Numbered from the stretch's first letter, positions 16,871 through 30,131 are shown. The stretch: 64,000 nucleotides of DNA from Streptomyces sp. SAI-127 (GCF_029894425.1 NZ_JARXYJ010000001.1:7708501-7772500); one strand, 5' to 3'. The notes: generated by a model from the sequence alone, not told the origin. Numbers and translations: made by a program.

Positions 16871-17967
16871 TGGTCCGCCCCTGCGTCGCCGTCCGCCACC
16901 AGCGTGAAGGCGTCCGGGTCCTGAGGTGGCCAGGGTTGCCGGGTGAGGCCGGTCGGGGACCACTTCTCGTCCTCGCCCGCCACCAGCAACTCCGCCACGT
17001 CCAGTACGTGATGGCCCGCCATGGAGGGGAGGCAGCTGCCTCTCGCCGGGCCGATCGCCGAGGCCCACTCGGCCGGGATCGCCGACGCGCCCCTCGTCGC
17101 TCCCGCCAGGGCCCCCGCCACCGCCGCCGTCGTGTCCGCGTCCCTCCCCATGTTCACCGCCGTCAGGACCGCCTCGCGGAAGTCGCCGTCGGCGGCCGCG
17201 TACGCGCCGAAGGCCAGGGCCACCGCCTCCGGGGCCAGGTCGGTCCACGGGTAGCCGCCGATCACCACCGCGGAGCGGACCGCCCTCTCGCCCCGGTGCG
17301 CCACGGCCACGGCCCGGCGCAGGGACCGGGCCGTCCAGCTGTCGTCGGGGATCACCGCCAGCGCGGACGCGACGACGGCGACGGTGGGGGCACCCGCCAT
17401 CGCCGCCGCCACTCCCGCCGCCACCGCCTGGCCGCCGTAGATGCCCTCGCCGTCGTGGCTCACCGAACCGTCGATCGCCACCAGGCGGGCCGCCTCCGCG
17501 GGGCGGCCCGCCGCGAAGACCCCGAAGGGGGCCGCCCGCATGGCCAGGCCGTCACTCCAGGCGTGGCGGTGCTGGGCCGAGATGGGGGCCGCCAGGCCGC
17601 GGCGCAGGTTCTCCAGCGTGCCGCGCTCGCTGAAGCCCGCGCCCCGGAACGGGCCCTCGTCGCGGTCCGCGATCCACTCGTGCCAGGCCGCCTCCACATG
17701 GGACGGCGTGAGGGCGGAGCCGTGCCGGGCGAGGAGCAGGCCGGAGAAGATCGTGTACTCGGTGTCGTCCGTGCCGGCCGGCTCGTCCAGCACATAGCCC
17801 TCGATACGGCCCCAGCGGGCGCGGATCTCCGACGGCTTCATGTTCTCGGCGGGGGCTCCCAGGGCGTCCCCGACCGCCAGGCCCAGCAGGGCGCCGCGGG
17901 CCCGCTCGCGGAGTCCGGCGGCGTCCTCGGGCGCCGGGACCGGGGGAATGCAGGCGATCGATGCCAT
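16867..17967 (-). CDS. ADP-ribosylglycohydrolase family protein (paralogue 1, operon head)
   Basis: The first gene of the minus-strand operon, 366 aa from ATG 17967. It has both metal motifs of a working enzyme: RGALLGLAVGDALGAPAEN, GTDDTEYTIFSGLLL (TDDT) and VNMGRDADTTAAVAGALAGA (GRDADT). The start was chosen for its GGAGAGG site seven bases upstream (MASIACIPPVPAPED); the frame is open farther up, but without comparable signals. Genes of this family reverse ADP-ribosylation or clear ADP-ribosyl compounds. The promoter must lie in the 274-bp gap shared with the divergent metal transporter. Confidence 0.85.
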   Translation of the reverse strand: MASIACIPPVPAPEDAAGLRERARGALLGLAVGDALGAPAENMKPSEIRARWGRIEGYVLDEPAGTDDTEYTIFSGLLLARHGSALTPSHVEAAWHEWIADRDEGPFRGAGFSERGTLENLRRGLAAPISAQHRHAWSDGLAMRAAPFGVFAAGRPAEAARLVAIDGSVSHDGEGIYGGQAVAAGVAAAMAGAPTVAVVASALAVIPDDSWTARSLRRAVAVAHRGERAVRSAVVIGGYPWTDLAPEAVALAFGAYAAADGDFREAVLTAVNMGRDADTTAAVAGALAGATRGASAIPAEWASAIGPARGSCLPSMAGHHVLDVAELLVAGEDEKWSPTGLTRQPWPPQDPDAFTLVADGDAGADQ

Positions 17968-18122
17968 ACGCGGCCTCTCCCAGAGGGGGTTCCTCATGGG
18001 GCGCGGAACCCTTTGCGCATGTGTCCCACCATCGGCGGTTGACCTGAGCCTCCGAGGCCTCAGCATCACCCGGTCGACATCTGAGCGGTGCTCTGATCGT
18101 CTGCGCATTCGAAGGTAAAGCC

Positions 18123-18141
18123 GCAGGTTAGCCGAGCCTTT
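18123..18141. promoter_or_regulatory. Possible DmdR1/IdeR iron box (distal)
   Basis: GCAGGTTAGCCGAGCCTTT matches 12 of 19 positions of the iron-box consensus TTAGGTTAGGCTAACCTAA, as I remember it. It lies in the divergent region between the ADP-ribosylglycohydrolase operon and the VIT transporter, about 100 bases from the transporter start. Confidence 0.3.
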
Positions 18142-18208
18142 CCTTGCTGGCGGGCGGGAATGGACCGTCGTAGTCTGTGCGTTGTTAAGACTTAGAACTT
18201 GTCCAAAG

Positions 18209-18227
18209 TTAGCTTTGGCTTAGCTTC
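18209..18227. promoter_or_regulatory. Possible DmdR1/IdeR iron box (proximal)
   Basis: TTAGCTTTGGCTTAGCTTC matches 13 of 19 positions of the recalled iron-box consensus and ends 14 bases before the VIT start. It overlaps a separate inverted repeat, CCAAAG-TTAG-CTTTGG (18203-18218), so a different regulator is also possible. Placement next to a metal transporter is the main support. Confidence 0.4.
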
Positions 18228-18241
18228 CCTGGGGGACCGGA

Positions 18242-18973
18242 ATGGCCATCATCGACATCGAGGCGCCACTGCACGAGGCGCACCGGGACAACCACACGCA
18301 CCGGGATGTGAACGGCGGCTGGCTCAGGCCCGCCGTCTTCGGTGCCATGGACGGACTGGTCTCCAACCTCGCGTTGATGACCGGAGTCGCCGGCGGGTCC
18401 GTCGGTCAGAACACCATCGTGCTGACCGGACTCGCGGGACTCGCCGCCGGTGCCTTCTCCATGGCCGCCGGTGAGTACACCTCCGTCGCCTCCCAGCGCG
18501 AGCTCGTCGAGGCCGAGCTGGATGTGGAGCGCCGGGAGCTGCGCAAGCACCCCCAGGACGAGGAGGCCGAACTCGCGGCCCTGTACGAGGGGCGGGGTGT
18601 CGAGCCCGAGCTGGCGCGCGAGGTCGCGCGCCAGTTGTCGAGGGATCCCGAGCAGGCCCTGGAGATCCACGCCCGTGAGGAGCTGGGGATCGACCCGAGT
18701 GACCTGCCCTCGCCGCTCGTCGCCGCCGTGTCCAGCTTCGGGTCCTTCGCCCTGGGCGCCCTGCTGCCCGTACTGCCGTATCTGCTCGGTGCGACCGTTC
18801 TGTGGCCCGCCCTGCTGCTCGCTCTCGTCGGGCTGTTCGCGTGCGGTGCCGTGGTGGCCAGGGTGACCGCGCGGACCTGGTGGTACAGCGGACTCCGGCA
18901 GCTCGCTCTGGGAGGTGCGGCGGCCGGTGTGACGTACGCCCTGGGCAGTTTGTTCGGAACGGCCGTAGGATAG
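18242..18973 (+). CDS. VIT1/CCC1 family iron/manganese transporter
   Basis: A 243-aa membrane protein of the VIT1/CCC1 family, which moves Fe(II) or Mn(II) out of the cytoplasm. The N-terminal membrane part shows the family motifs RPAVFGAMDGLVSNLALMTGV (about 24-44) and GAFSMAAGEYTSVASQREL, including the conserved metal-binding Asp and Glu. A soluble acidic loop rich in Glu (about 85-150) corresponds to the cytoplasmic metal-binding domain, and three more hydrophobic segments end the protein. It reads from ATG 18242 behind GGGGGACC. A strong terminator follows, so it is a single-gene unit. Confidence 0.85.
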   Translation: MAIIDIEAPLHEAHRDNHTHRDVNGGWLRPAVFGAMDGLVSNLALMTGVAGGSVGQNTIVLTGLAGLAAGAFSMAAGEYTSVASQRELVEAELDVERRELRKHPQDEEAELAALYEGRGVEPELAREVARQLSRDPEQALEIHAREELGIDPSDLPSPLVAAVSSFGSFALGALLPVLPYLLGATVLWPALLLALVGLFACGAVVARVTARTWWYSGLRQLALGGAAAGVTYALGSLFGTAVG

Positions 18974-18980
18974 GTCGGCT

Positions 18981-19010
18981 GCTACTTATGCGATGGGCCG
19001 CATAAGTAGC
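18981..19010 (+). terminator. Terminator after the VIT transporter
   Basis: GCTACTTATGCG pairs perfectly with CGCATAAGTAGC over a six-base loop, starting eight bases after the stop. The stem is AT-richer than the surroundings. Confidence 0.65.
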
Positions 19011-19261
19011 CGTTACTCACTGGTTTCGAATGCTTAACCACTGGGCATGAGCCGTAAGCGCTGCGGGCAATGACGCTTGCGGCGCACACGCGGGGTCGGC
19101 GACGACGCCTTCGCCGCCCCTGGGCCGACGGACGACGATCTGACCGATCGGTCCGGCTCGGTCCCCACATACTTCAAGCCACGTGTGCGACACCCCCCTC
19201 GCACCGCGTGGCGTCCGCATGTTGGAACGGAGTATCCGGTTCCCGAGATCCGCTCCATCAT
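19011..19261. other. Intergenic stretch upstream of gltB
   Basis: Between the VIT terminator and the candidate GlnR site I see no convincing gene. Short frames are open on both strands but have no ribosome sites or recognisable products. The stretch presumably holds upstream promoter elements for gltB. Confidence 0.5.
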
Positions 19262-19288
19262 GTAACCTGCACGAAATTTTGCACTTAC
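19262..19288 (+). promoter_or_regulatory. Candidate GlnR binding site upstream of gltB
   Basis: GTAAC-6 bases-GAAAT-6 bases-CTTAC reproduces the a-b-a half-site order and six-base spacing of the Streptomyces GlnR pattern (gTnAc-n6-GaAAc). It lies 64 bases before the chosen gltB start. Nitrogen control of glutamate synthase would fit. Confidence 0.45.
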
Positions 19289-19351
19289 GCAGAGGGCCAA
19301 CGTCGTCCCTCGGCAAGCTGAATATGCCAATTGACGACGACGGGAGAGCCG

Positions 19352-23951
<4,600 letters not shown>

Positions 23952-23959
<8 letters not shown>

Positions 23960-25412
23960 CCCGAAGGGCTTCCTGAACCACGGCCGTGAGGTCGCCAAGT
24001 CCCGCCCGGTCGACGTACGTCTGAAGGACTGGAACGAGGTCTACGTCCCCGGCTCCCTGCTGCCGATCATCAGCAAGCAGGCCAGCCGCTGCATGGACTG
24101 CGGCATCCCGTTCTGTCACAACGGCTGTCCGCTCGGGAACCTCATCCCCGAGTGGAACGACTTCGCCTACCGCGAGGACTGGTCCGCCGCCTCCGAGCGT
24201 CTGCACGCGACCAACAACTTCCCGGAGTTCACCGGTCGCCTGTGCCCGGCTCCCTGCGAGTCGGCGTGTGTGCTCGGCATCAACCAGCCGGCCGTGACCA
24301 TCAAGAACGTCGAGGTCTCGATCATCGACAAGGCGTGGGACAGCGGTGACGTCGAGCCGCAGGCCCCGGAGCGCCTGTCCGGCAAGACCGTCGCGGTCAT
24401 CGGGTCAGGCCCCGCCGGTCTGGCCGCCGCGCAGCAGCTCACGCGGGCCGGTCACACCGTCGCCGTCTACGAGCGCGCGGACCGTATCGGAGGCCTTCTC
24501 CGGTACGGCATCCCCGAGTTCAAGATGGAGAAGCGGCACATCAACCGCCGTATCGAGCAGATGCGCGCGGAGGGGACCCGCTTCCGCACCGGCATCGAGA
24601 TCGGCCGCGACCTCAGGGCGACCGACCTGAAGAAGCGCTACGACGCGATCGTCATCGCCGCCGGTGCCACGACCGCCCGTGACCTGCCGGTCCCCGGCCG
24701 CGAGCTCAAGGGCATCCACCAGGCCATGGAGTACCTGCCGCTGGCCAACAAGGTGCAGGAGGGCGACTACGTGGCGCCCCCCATCACGGCCGAGGGCAAG
24801 CACGTCATCGTCATCGGCGGCGGCGACACCGGCGCCGACTGCGTGGGCACCGCCCACCGTCAGGGCGCGGCCTCGGTCACCCAGCTGGAGATCATGCCGC
24901 GGCCGGGCGAGGACCGTGCCCCGCACCAGCCGTGGCCGACCTTCCCGATGCTCTACAAGGTCACCTCCGCGCACGAGGAGGGCGGCGAGCGGGTCTACTC
25001 CGTCTCGACGACCCACTTCGAGGGCGACGAGGACGGCAACGTCCAGTGGCTGCACCTCACCGAGGTCGAGTTCATCGACGGCAAGCTGACCCCGAAGCCG
25101 GGCACGGAGCGCAAGATCCCCGCCCAGCTGGTCACCCTCGCCATGGGCTTCACCGGCACCGACCGCGAGAACGGTCTCGTGGACCAGTTCGGCCTGGAGC
25201 TCGACGAGCGCGGGAACATCGCCCGCGACGCCGACTTCCAGACCAACGTGCCGGGCGTCTTCGTCGCCGGTGACGCCGGCCGCGGCCAGTCGCTCATCGT
25301 GTGGGCGATCGCGGAGGGCCGCTCGGCCGCCCGCGGCTGCGACCGCTTCCTGACCGGCGCGAGTGAACTGCCCGCGCCGATCCGGCCGACGGATCGATCC
25401 CTGATGGTCTGA
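23952..25412 (+). CDS. gltD: Glutamate synthase small subunit GltD
   Basis: GltD, 486 aa, is the NADPH-oxidising FAD subunit that feeds electrons to GltB. The N-terminal iron-sulfur region contains [17 protein letters not shown] (about 47-63) and [10 protein letters not shown] (about 97-106). The FAD Rossmann motif is [12 protein letters not shown] near 148, the NADPH motif is [13 protein letters not shown] near 288, and the C-terminal flavin loop is [22 protein letters not shown] 23952 lies inside the end of gltB, so translation is coupled. The protein is the length of bacterial beta subunits. Confidence 0.97.
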
Positions 25413-25453
25413 CGGCCACAGAAAACGTCCCGTACAAAGGCGTACGGAACACT

Positions 25454-25504
25454 GACGGCGCCTGTCCCCCACGTCCCCGACCGGACCAAAGGGCAGGCGC
25501 CGTC
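25454..25504. terminator. Hairpin after gltD
   Basis: GACGGCGCCTG pairs with CAGGCGCCGTC over a 29-base loop. A smaller hairpin, CCGTAC/GTACGG, precedes it at 25430-25447. Together they separate gltD from the converging chitosanase gene. Confidence 0.5.
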
Positions 25505-25514
25505 GCATGTTCTC

Positions 25515-26456
25515 CTACGGCACCCGGAACGTCTCCCCGTACACCTGCCACTCCAGCGGTGTTCTCAGGTCCAGGTTCCCGTCGTTCAGGAAGCGTCGTT
25601 GCGCGGTGTCGACGCGGGTGGTGTCGATGTCCGCGTCGCGGGTGCGCATGGCGTCCTCGCGGAGGTCGAGGAAGGTGTCCAGGTAGGCCTTCTCCGAGCC
25701 GCCCTCGGTCGGGCTGTCGGACTTCTGGAGGGCGCGTTCGCGCAGGCCGTAGAAGCCGGTGGGGTCGGTGCCGGGGCCGTGGAAGACCATCGCGTCGTAG
25801 TACACGAACTGGCCGAGGGCGCCGAGGCCGTCGAGTTTGGCGAGGCGCACGGCGGGGTCGAAGTAGACGCGGTCACGTGCCGTGTCCTGGGCCTTCTGGA
25901 AGGCGGGGACCCTGGCTTCCGCCTTCCAGGCGGCCGTGAAGCCCGGGTCCAGGCCCTCGTGGGAGTCCGTGCCGTCGACCGCGCGCAGCGCGGGGAGGTA
26001 CTTCGCGAGACCGTTGCCGGGGTGGGCCTTCGTGTAGCCCTCGACGAGGGTGAGCAGGTCGTTGGTGCCGGTGCAGAAGCCGATGATGCCGGCCGTGTAA
26101 CCCTGGCCGTCGCCGATGTCCTCGATGTAGGCGTAGGCGCTGCGCCAGTCGAGGGTGGAGTTCTCGGCGCTGGCCACGAGCTGCTGGGCGAGCTCCTTCT
26201 TGGCGGGGGCGGCCAGGCCCGGCGGCAGGTCGGCGACGACCGCCTTGTCCTCCGCGCTCTTCGCCCCCTCGGACCGCTCGGCCCAGGCTTTGGCGCCCTG
26301 GGCGCCCTCGGCGTCCTGGGCCGCCTGTGAGCGGTAGGCCGAGGAGAGGTCGGGGCCCGCTCCTCCCGCGCCGGAGTCCTCGGGCGCGAAGAGGTAGACC
26401 GACGCCGTGGCGACCACGGGGACGGCCGCGAGGAGCAGCAGGCGGGCGCCTTTCAC
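25515..26456 (-). CDS. Chitosanase, glycoside hydrolase family 46
   Basis: A 313-aa exported protein with a GH46 chitosanase domain, which cleaves beta-1,4 bonds in chitosan. A hydrophobic N-terminal segment (residues 5-23, ARLLLLAAVPVVATASVYL) is a signal or anchor. It is followed by an Ala/Glu-rich linker to about residue 80. The catalytic Glu is E98 in SAENSTLDW and the catalytic Asp is D116 in YIEDIGDGQGYTAGIIGFC, matching E22 and D40 of the Streptomyces N174 enzyme. GTG 26456 has GGGAG upstream and overlaps the rhomboid stop by four bases. The long linker and lack of a clear cleavage site suggest it may stay membrane-tethered. Confidence 0.85.
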   Translation of the reverse strand: MKGARLLLLAAVPVVATASVYLFAPEDSGAGGAGPDLSSAYRSQAAQDAEGAQGAKAWAERSEGAKSAEDKAVVADLPPGLAAPAKKELAQQLVASAENSTLDWRSAYAYIEDIGDGQGYTAGIIGFCTGTNDLLTLVEGYTKAHPGNGLAKYLPALRAVDGTDSHEGLDPGFTAAWKAEARVPAFQKAQDTARDRVYFDPAVRLAKLDGLGALGQFVYYDAMVFHGPGTDPTGFYGLRERALQKSDSPTEGGSEKAYLDTFLDLREDAMRTRDADIDTTRVDTAQRRFLNDGNLDLRTPLEWQVYGETFRVP

Positions 26457-27370
26457 TGCGCTCCCGTCAGTTCGGCGACCTTGGCCCAGGCAGAGACCAG
26501 GAGCACCACCAGCAGTACGGCACATGCTCCAGCCTGCACCAAAGTACGACGGCCGTCCCGGGGAGCGTAGGCGTAGGCGAGCGTGACGACGGCTCCGGCG
26601 AGCAGGCCGCCGAGGTGGCCCTCCCAGGACGTCAGCCACGCCGACATCACCAGCCACAGCAGCAGGCCCGCCATGAAGCGGTTCACGACGGCCATGTCGG
26701 CGCCGAGGCGGCGGGCCATCACGTAGTACGCGGCGCCGAGCCCGAAGATCGCGCCGGAGGCGCCGAGCGTGTGATCGCCGGGTGCGATCAGCAGGACGAG
26801 GACCGAGCCGCCGAGCGCGGACAGCAGATAGAGGACGACGTACCTGAGACGGCCGAGCTGGACCTCCACCACCCGGCCGATGTTCCACAGCGACACCATG
26901 TTCATCACGATGTGCAGGATGCCGAACGTGCCCTCGGTGGGCGGCAGATGGAGGAACGCACCGGTCAGCAGGCGGTACCACTCGCCGTCGACGACACCCT
27001 CGGCGTGGAAGTCGGCAGGGTAGGTGTCCTGCCAGACGTAGTGGCCGCCGTCCGGGCCCACGAGCCCGGCGCCCAGCATCTCGAAGCGGTCCACGATCGC
27101 CGGACGCACGAGCTCGCCGACGTAGGCGAGAACGTTGAGGCCGATGAGGATGTACGTCACCAGGGGGACGGCCGTGATCCGACCGCCGAACGCGGTCCGG
27201 GCCTGCCGTACCGACCGTGCCCCCTCTCGCACACACTCCGGGCACTGGTGGCCCACGGCCGCCTCCCGCATGCAGTCCGGGCAGATGTACCGCTCGCAGC
27301 GGATACAGCGGACATGGGACTCCACCGCCGGATGGCGATAGCAGGTGGTGACGGCGGATTCGGGTTCCAC
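26453..27370 (-). CDS. Rhomboid family intramembrane serine protease with N-terminal zinc finger
   Basis: A 305-aa rhomboid protease. Residues 10-46 carry a B-box-like zinc-binding set of Cys/His (CYRHP, CIRC, CPDC, CPEC). The membrane domain begins near 65 and has six or seven segments. The catalytic dyad is Ser205 in GASGAIFG and His252 in EGHLGGLLAG, with HIVMNM near 153 as the supporting loop. GTG 27370 follows GAGGAG at a good distance and gives MEPESAVTTCYRHP. It is translationally coupled to the chitosanase by a GTGA overlap. The substrate is unknown. It diverges from the qcrB-like gene. Confidence 0.9.
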   Translation of the reverse strand: MEPESAVTTCYRHPAVESHVRCIRCERYICPDCMREAAVGHQCPECVREGARSVRQARTAFGGRITAVPLVTYILIGLNVLAYVGELVRPAIVDRFEMLGAGLVGPDGGHYVWQDTYPADFHAEGVVDGEWYRLLTGAFLHLPPTEGTFGILHIVMNMVSLWNIGRVVEVQLGRLRYVVLYLLSALGGSVLVLLIAPGDHTLGASGAIFGLGAAYYVMARRLGADMAVVNRFMAGLLLWLVMSAWLTSWEGHLGGLLAGAVVTLAYAYAPRDGRRTLVQAGACAVLLVVLLVSAWAKVAELTGAQ

Positions 27371-27550
27371 GGCCGGCTCCTCGGAGTGACAGGGGCGATG
27401 ATCGAGCCGGTGGGGACGGCGGCGAACAAAATAGCGAACGCAGGTGAGTGAGGAGAGCGGAGGGGTCGGGTTCAGGAGGCTGCCCGCCCCGTTGGCATCA
27501 CCCGCGCGCCGTGCCACCCTGAGGTTGATCCGACGGGGAGGCGACGACTC

Positions 27551-29188
27551 ATGGACGGCGCACGATCGGTGAACAAGGGCACCCGTGGCGGAGAGGCCGG
27601 AAAGGGCGAGAAGCTCGCCGACTGGGCCGACGGACGGCTGGGCCTGTACGCGCTGGCCAAGGCCAACATGCGCAAGGTCTTTCCGGACCACTGGTCGTTC
27701 ATGCTGGGCGAGATCTGTCTCTACAGCTTCCTCATCCTGATCCTCACGGGCGTCTATCTCACCCTGTTCTTCGAGCCCAGCGGGGTCGAGGTCGTCTACC
27801 ACGGCTCCTACGAGCCCCTCAACGGCGTGGTGATGACCAGGGCCTACGAGTCCACGCTCGACATCAGCTTCGACGTGCGCGGCGGACTGCTCATCCGGCA
27901 GATCCACCACTGGGCGGCGCTGGTCTTCGTCACCGGCATGCTCGTGCACATGATGCGGGTGTTCTTCACCGGCGCCTTCCGCAAGCCGCGCGAGCTCAAC
28001 TGGGTGTTCGGCTGGACCCTGCTGTTCCTCGGCATCATCACCGGTCTGACCGGCTACTCCCTCCCCGACGACCTGCTCTCCGGCACCGGCATCCGGTTCG
28101 CCGACGGGGCGATCCTGTCGATCCCGATCGTCGGGACGTATCTGTCGTTCTTCCTGTTCGGCGGGGAGTTCCCGGGCCACGACATCATCCCGAGGCTGTT
28201 CCCGATCCATGTGCTCGTGCTGCCCGGGATCATGCTCGGTCTGGTGGTCGCCCACCTGATCCTGGTCTTCTACCACAAGCACACCCAGTACCCGGGGCCC
28301 GGCCGCGACAACAAGTCCGTGGTCGGGATGCCCTTCCTGCCGGTCTACTTGGCCAAGGCGGGCGGCTTCTTCTTCCTGACCTTCGGCGTGCTGGCGCTCA
28401 TGGGCGGCCTCGCCCAGATCAACCCCGTGTGGGCGTTCGGACCGTACAGCCCGCAGCTGGTGACCACCGGCGCGCAGCCCGACTGGTACCTGGGCTTCTC
28501 CGAGGGGCTGATCCGGGTGATGCCGGGATGGGAGATCAACTTCTGGGGCCACACCCTGGAGCCCGGTGTCTTCATCCCCTTCTCCCTCTTCCCGCTGATC
28601 CTGCTCGCGCTCGGGGTCTACCCCTTCGTCGAGGCGTGGATCACCGGCGACAAACGCGAGCACCACATCCTGGACCGGCCGCGCAACGTGCCCGTCCGCA
28701 CGGGGCTGGGAGTCGCCTGGCTGAGCCTGTACGTGGTGCTGCTGATCGGTGGCGGCAACGACATCGTGGCCACGCATCTGCATCTGTCCATCAACGCGAT
28801 CACCTGGTTCGTGCGGGTGTCCGTGTTCGTGGTGCCGGTGCTCGCCTTCATCGTGACCAAGCGGATCTGTCTCGGGCTGCAGCGCCGGGACCGGGACAAG
28901 GTGCTGCACGGCCGTGAGACCGGCACCATCCGGCGGCTCCCGCACGGCGAGTACGTCGAGGTCCACGAAGCCCTCGGGCAGGAGCAGCTGCACACCCTCA
29001 CGCAGCACAAGCAGGAACCGCCGTACGAGATCGGGCCGCTCGTCGACGCGAACGGGGTACGGCGGCCGGTCAAGCGTTCCCAGTGGGTGCGGGCCGGGCT
29101 CGCGCGGGCGATGTTCGGGCCCGACACGCGCATCGAGAAGCCGACGGCGGAGGAGTACCGCGAGATCACCAGCGGCGACCACCACTGA
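27551..29188 (+). CDS. qcrB: Cytochrome b subunit of a bc1-type complex, orphan paralogue
   Basis: A 545-aa actinobacterial QcrB-type cytochrome b: eight or so membrane helices followed by a soluble C-terminal extension of about 120 residues. The haem ligands are in IRQIHHWAALVFVTGMLVHMMR (near 114-135) and FPIHVLVLPGIMLGLVVAHL; the quinol-oxidation motif is PDWY in GAQPDWYLGF near 313. In Streptomyces the main qcrCAB genes are clustered with cytochrome oxidase genes; here no qcrA, qcrC or oxidase gene is near, so this is a second, solitary copy. Start ATG 27551 follows GGGGAGG. Its end overlaps the converging acyl-CoA dehydrogenase gene by 23 bases. Confidence 0.85.
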   Translation: MDGARSVNKGTRGGEAGKGEKLADWADGRLGLYALAKANMRKVFPDHWSFMLGEICLYSFLILILTGVYLTLFFEPSGVEVVYHGSYEPLNGVVMTRAYESTLDISFDVRGGLLIRQIHHWAALVFVTGMLVHMMRVFFTGAFRKPRELNWVFGWTLLFLGIITGLTGYSLPDDLLSGTGIRFADGAILSIPIVGTYLSFFLFGGEFPGHDIIPRLFPIHVLVLPGIMLGLVVAHLILVFYHKHTQYPGPGRDNKSVVGMPFLPVYLAKAGGFFFLTFGVLALMGGLAQINPVWAFGPYSPQLVTTGAQPDWYLGFSEGLIRVMPGWEINFWGHTLEPGVFIPFSLFPLILLALGVYPFVEAWITGDKREHHILDRPRNVPVRTGLGVAWLSLYVVLLIGGGNDIVATHLHLSINAITWFVRVSVFVVPVLAFIVTKRICLGLQRRDRDKVLHGRETGTIRRLPHGEYVEVHEALGQEQLHTLTQHKQEPPYEIGPLVDANGVRRPVKRSQWVRAGLARAMFGPDTRIEKPTAEEYREITSGDHH

Positions 29189-30131
29189 GGACGGTGTCGC
29201 GGCACTCGTCCGGGCTGCCCCAGGCGGTGCGCAGGGCGCGGGCCTTGGTGAGCCACAGGGACAGGTCGTACTCCGCCGTGTACCCGATCGCGCCGTGGAG
29301 CTGGAGCGCGGTACGGGCGGTCCGGTACGCCGCCTCGCACGCCGTGACCTTGGCGGCGGCGACGTCTTCCGCGGTCATCGTCAGGGCGGCGCCCAGGACG
29401 AGGGGGCGGGCGAACTCCAACGCGATCCTGGCGTCGGCGAGTTGGTGTCCGACGGCCTGGAAGGACCCTATGGAGGTGCCGAACTGGGTGCGCTGCTTGA
29501 CGTGGGTGACGGTCCTGTCCAGAAGCGCGAGGCCTACGCCGAGGGCTTGGGCGGCGGTCGTCAGGCGGGCGGTGACGAGGGCGGCCGCCGACGGCGGATG
29601 CGGGGTGAGCAGTTCGCCGCCGGGGTCCAAGGGGGTGAGGCGCCGGGCGGGGTCGAGCGAGGGGCGCACGGGACCGTGGCCGGGGGCCAGCCGCAGGCCC
29701 TCGGCCGTCAGGGAGAGACGGATGCCGGCCGCCTCACCGTCCAGGGCGTACCCGTGGTCGCGGGCGACCGTGGCCATCGTCCCGCCTGCGGCCAGCGCCG
29801 GGAGCAGCCGCTTCGCCGGGCCCGTGTCGTCCAGTGAGGCGAGCAGTGTCGCCGCCGTCACCGTCTCCACCAGGGGGCCCGGCACCGCGTGCCGCCCCAA
29901 CTCCACGAAGGCCAGGGCTAGTTCCAAGGGACGTGGGCCCAGTCCCTCGTAGGCCTCCGGTACCGCCAGGGCGAACACCCCCGCTTCGGCGATACGGCGC
30001 CACAGCGCGCGCCCGCTCGCGCGGTCCCCTCGGCTCCAGTCCCGTACGACCGACGGGGTGTCCGCGGCCGTCAGCATCGTGTTCAGGGAAGTGGTGAACT
30101 CCCGCTGCTCGGCGTCGAGGAGGAAGCGCAT
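29166..30131 (-). CDS. Acyl-CoA dehydrogenase family protein, second subunit
   Basis: A 321-aa acyl-CoA dehydrogenase-like protein, shorter than the usual 380 residues, as in the beta-type partner subunits of steroid acyl-CoA dehydrogenases. C-terminal motifs include RTQFGTSIGSFQAVGHQLADARI, with the FAD-contacting Arg/Gln pattern, and QLHGAIGYTAEYDLSLWLTKA. The N-terminal half is poorly conserved. ATG 30131 overlaps the preceding gene's stop (TGATG), which fits an obligate heteromer. By context it should dehydrogenate a CoA ester of the steroid C/D-ring pathway, like mycobacterial FadE members of the KstR2 regulon. Confidence 0.8.
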   Translation of the reverse strand: MRFLLDAEQREFTTSLNTMLTAADTPSVVRDWSRGDRASGRALWRRIAEAGVFALAVPEAYEGLGPRPLELALAFVELGRHAVPGPLVETVTAATLLASLDDTGPAKRLLPALAAGGTMATVARDHGYALDGEAAGIRLSLTAEGLRLAPGHGPVRPSLDPARRLTPLDPGGELLTPHPPSAAALVTARLTTAAQALGVGLALLDRTVTHVKQRTQFGTSIGSFQAVGHQLADARIALEFARPLVLGAALTMTAEDVAAAKVTACEAAYRTARTALQLHGAIGYTAEYDLSLWLTKARALRTAWGSPDECRDTVLSGGRRW

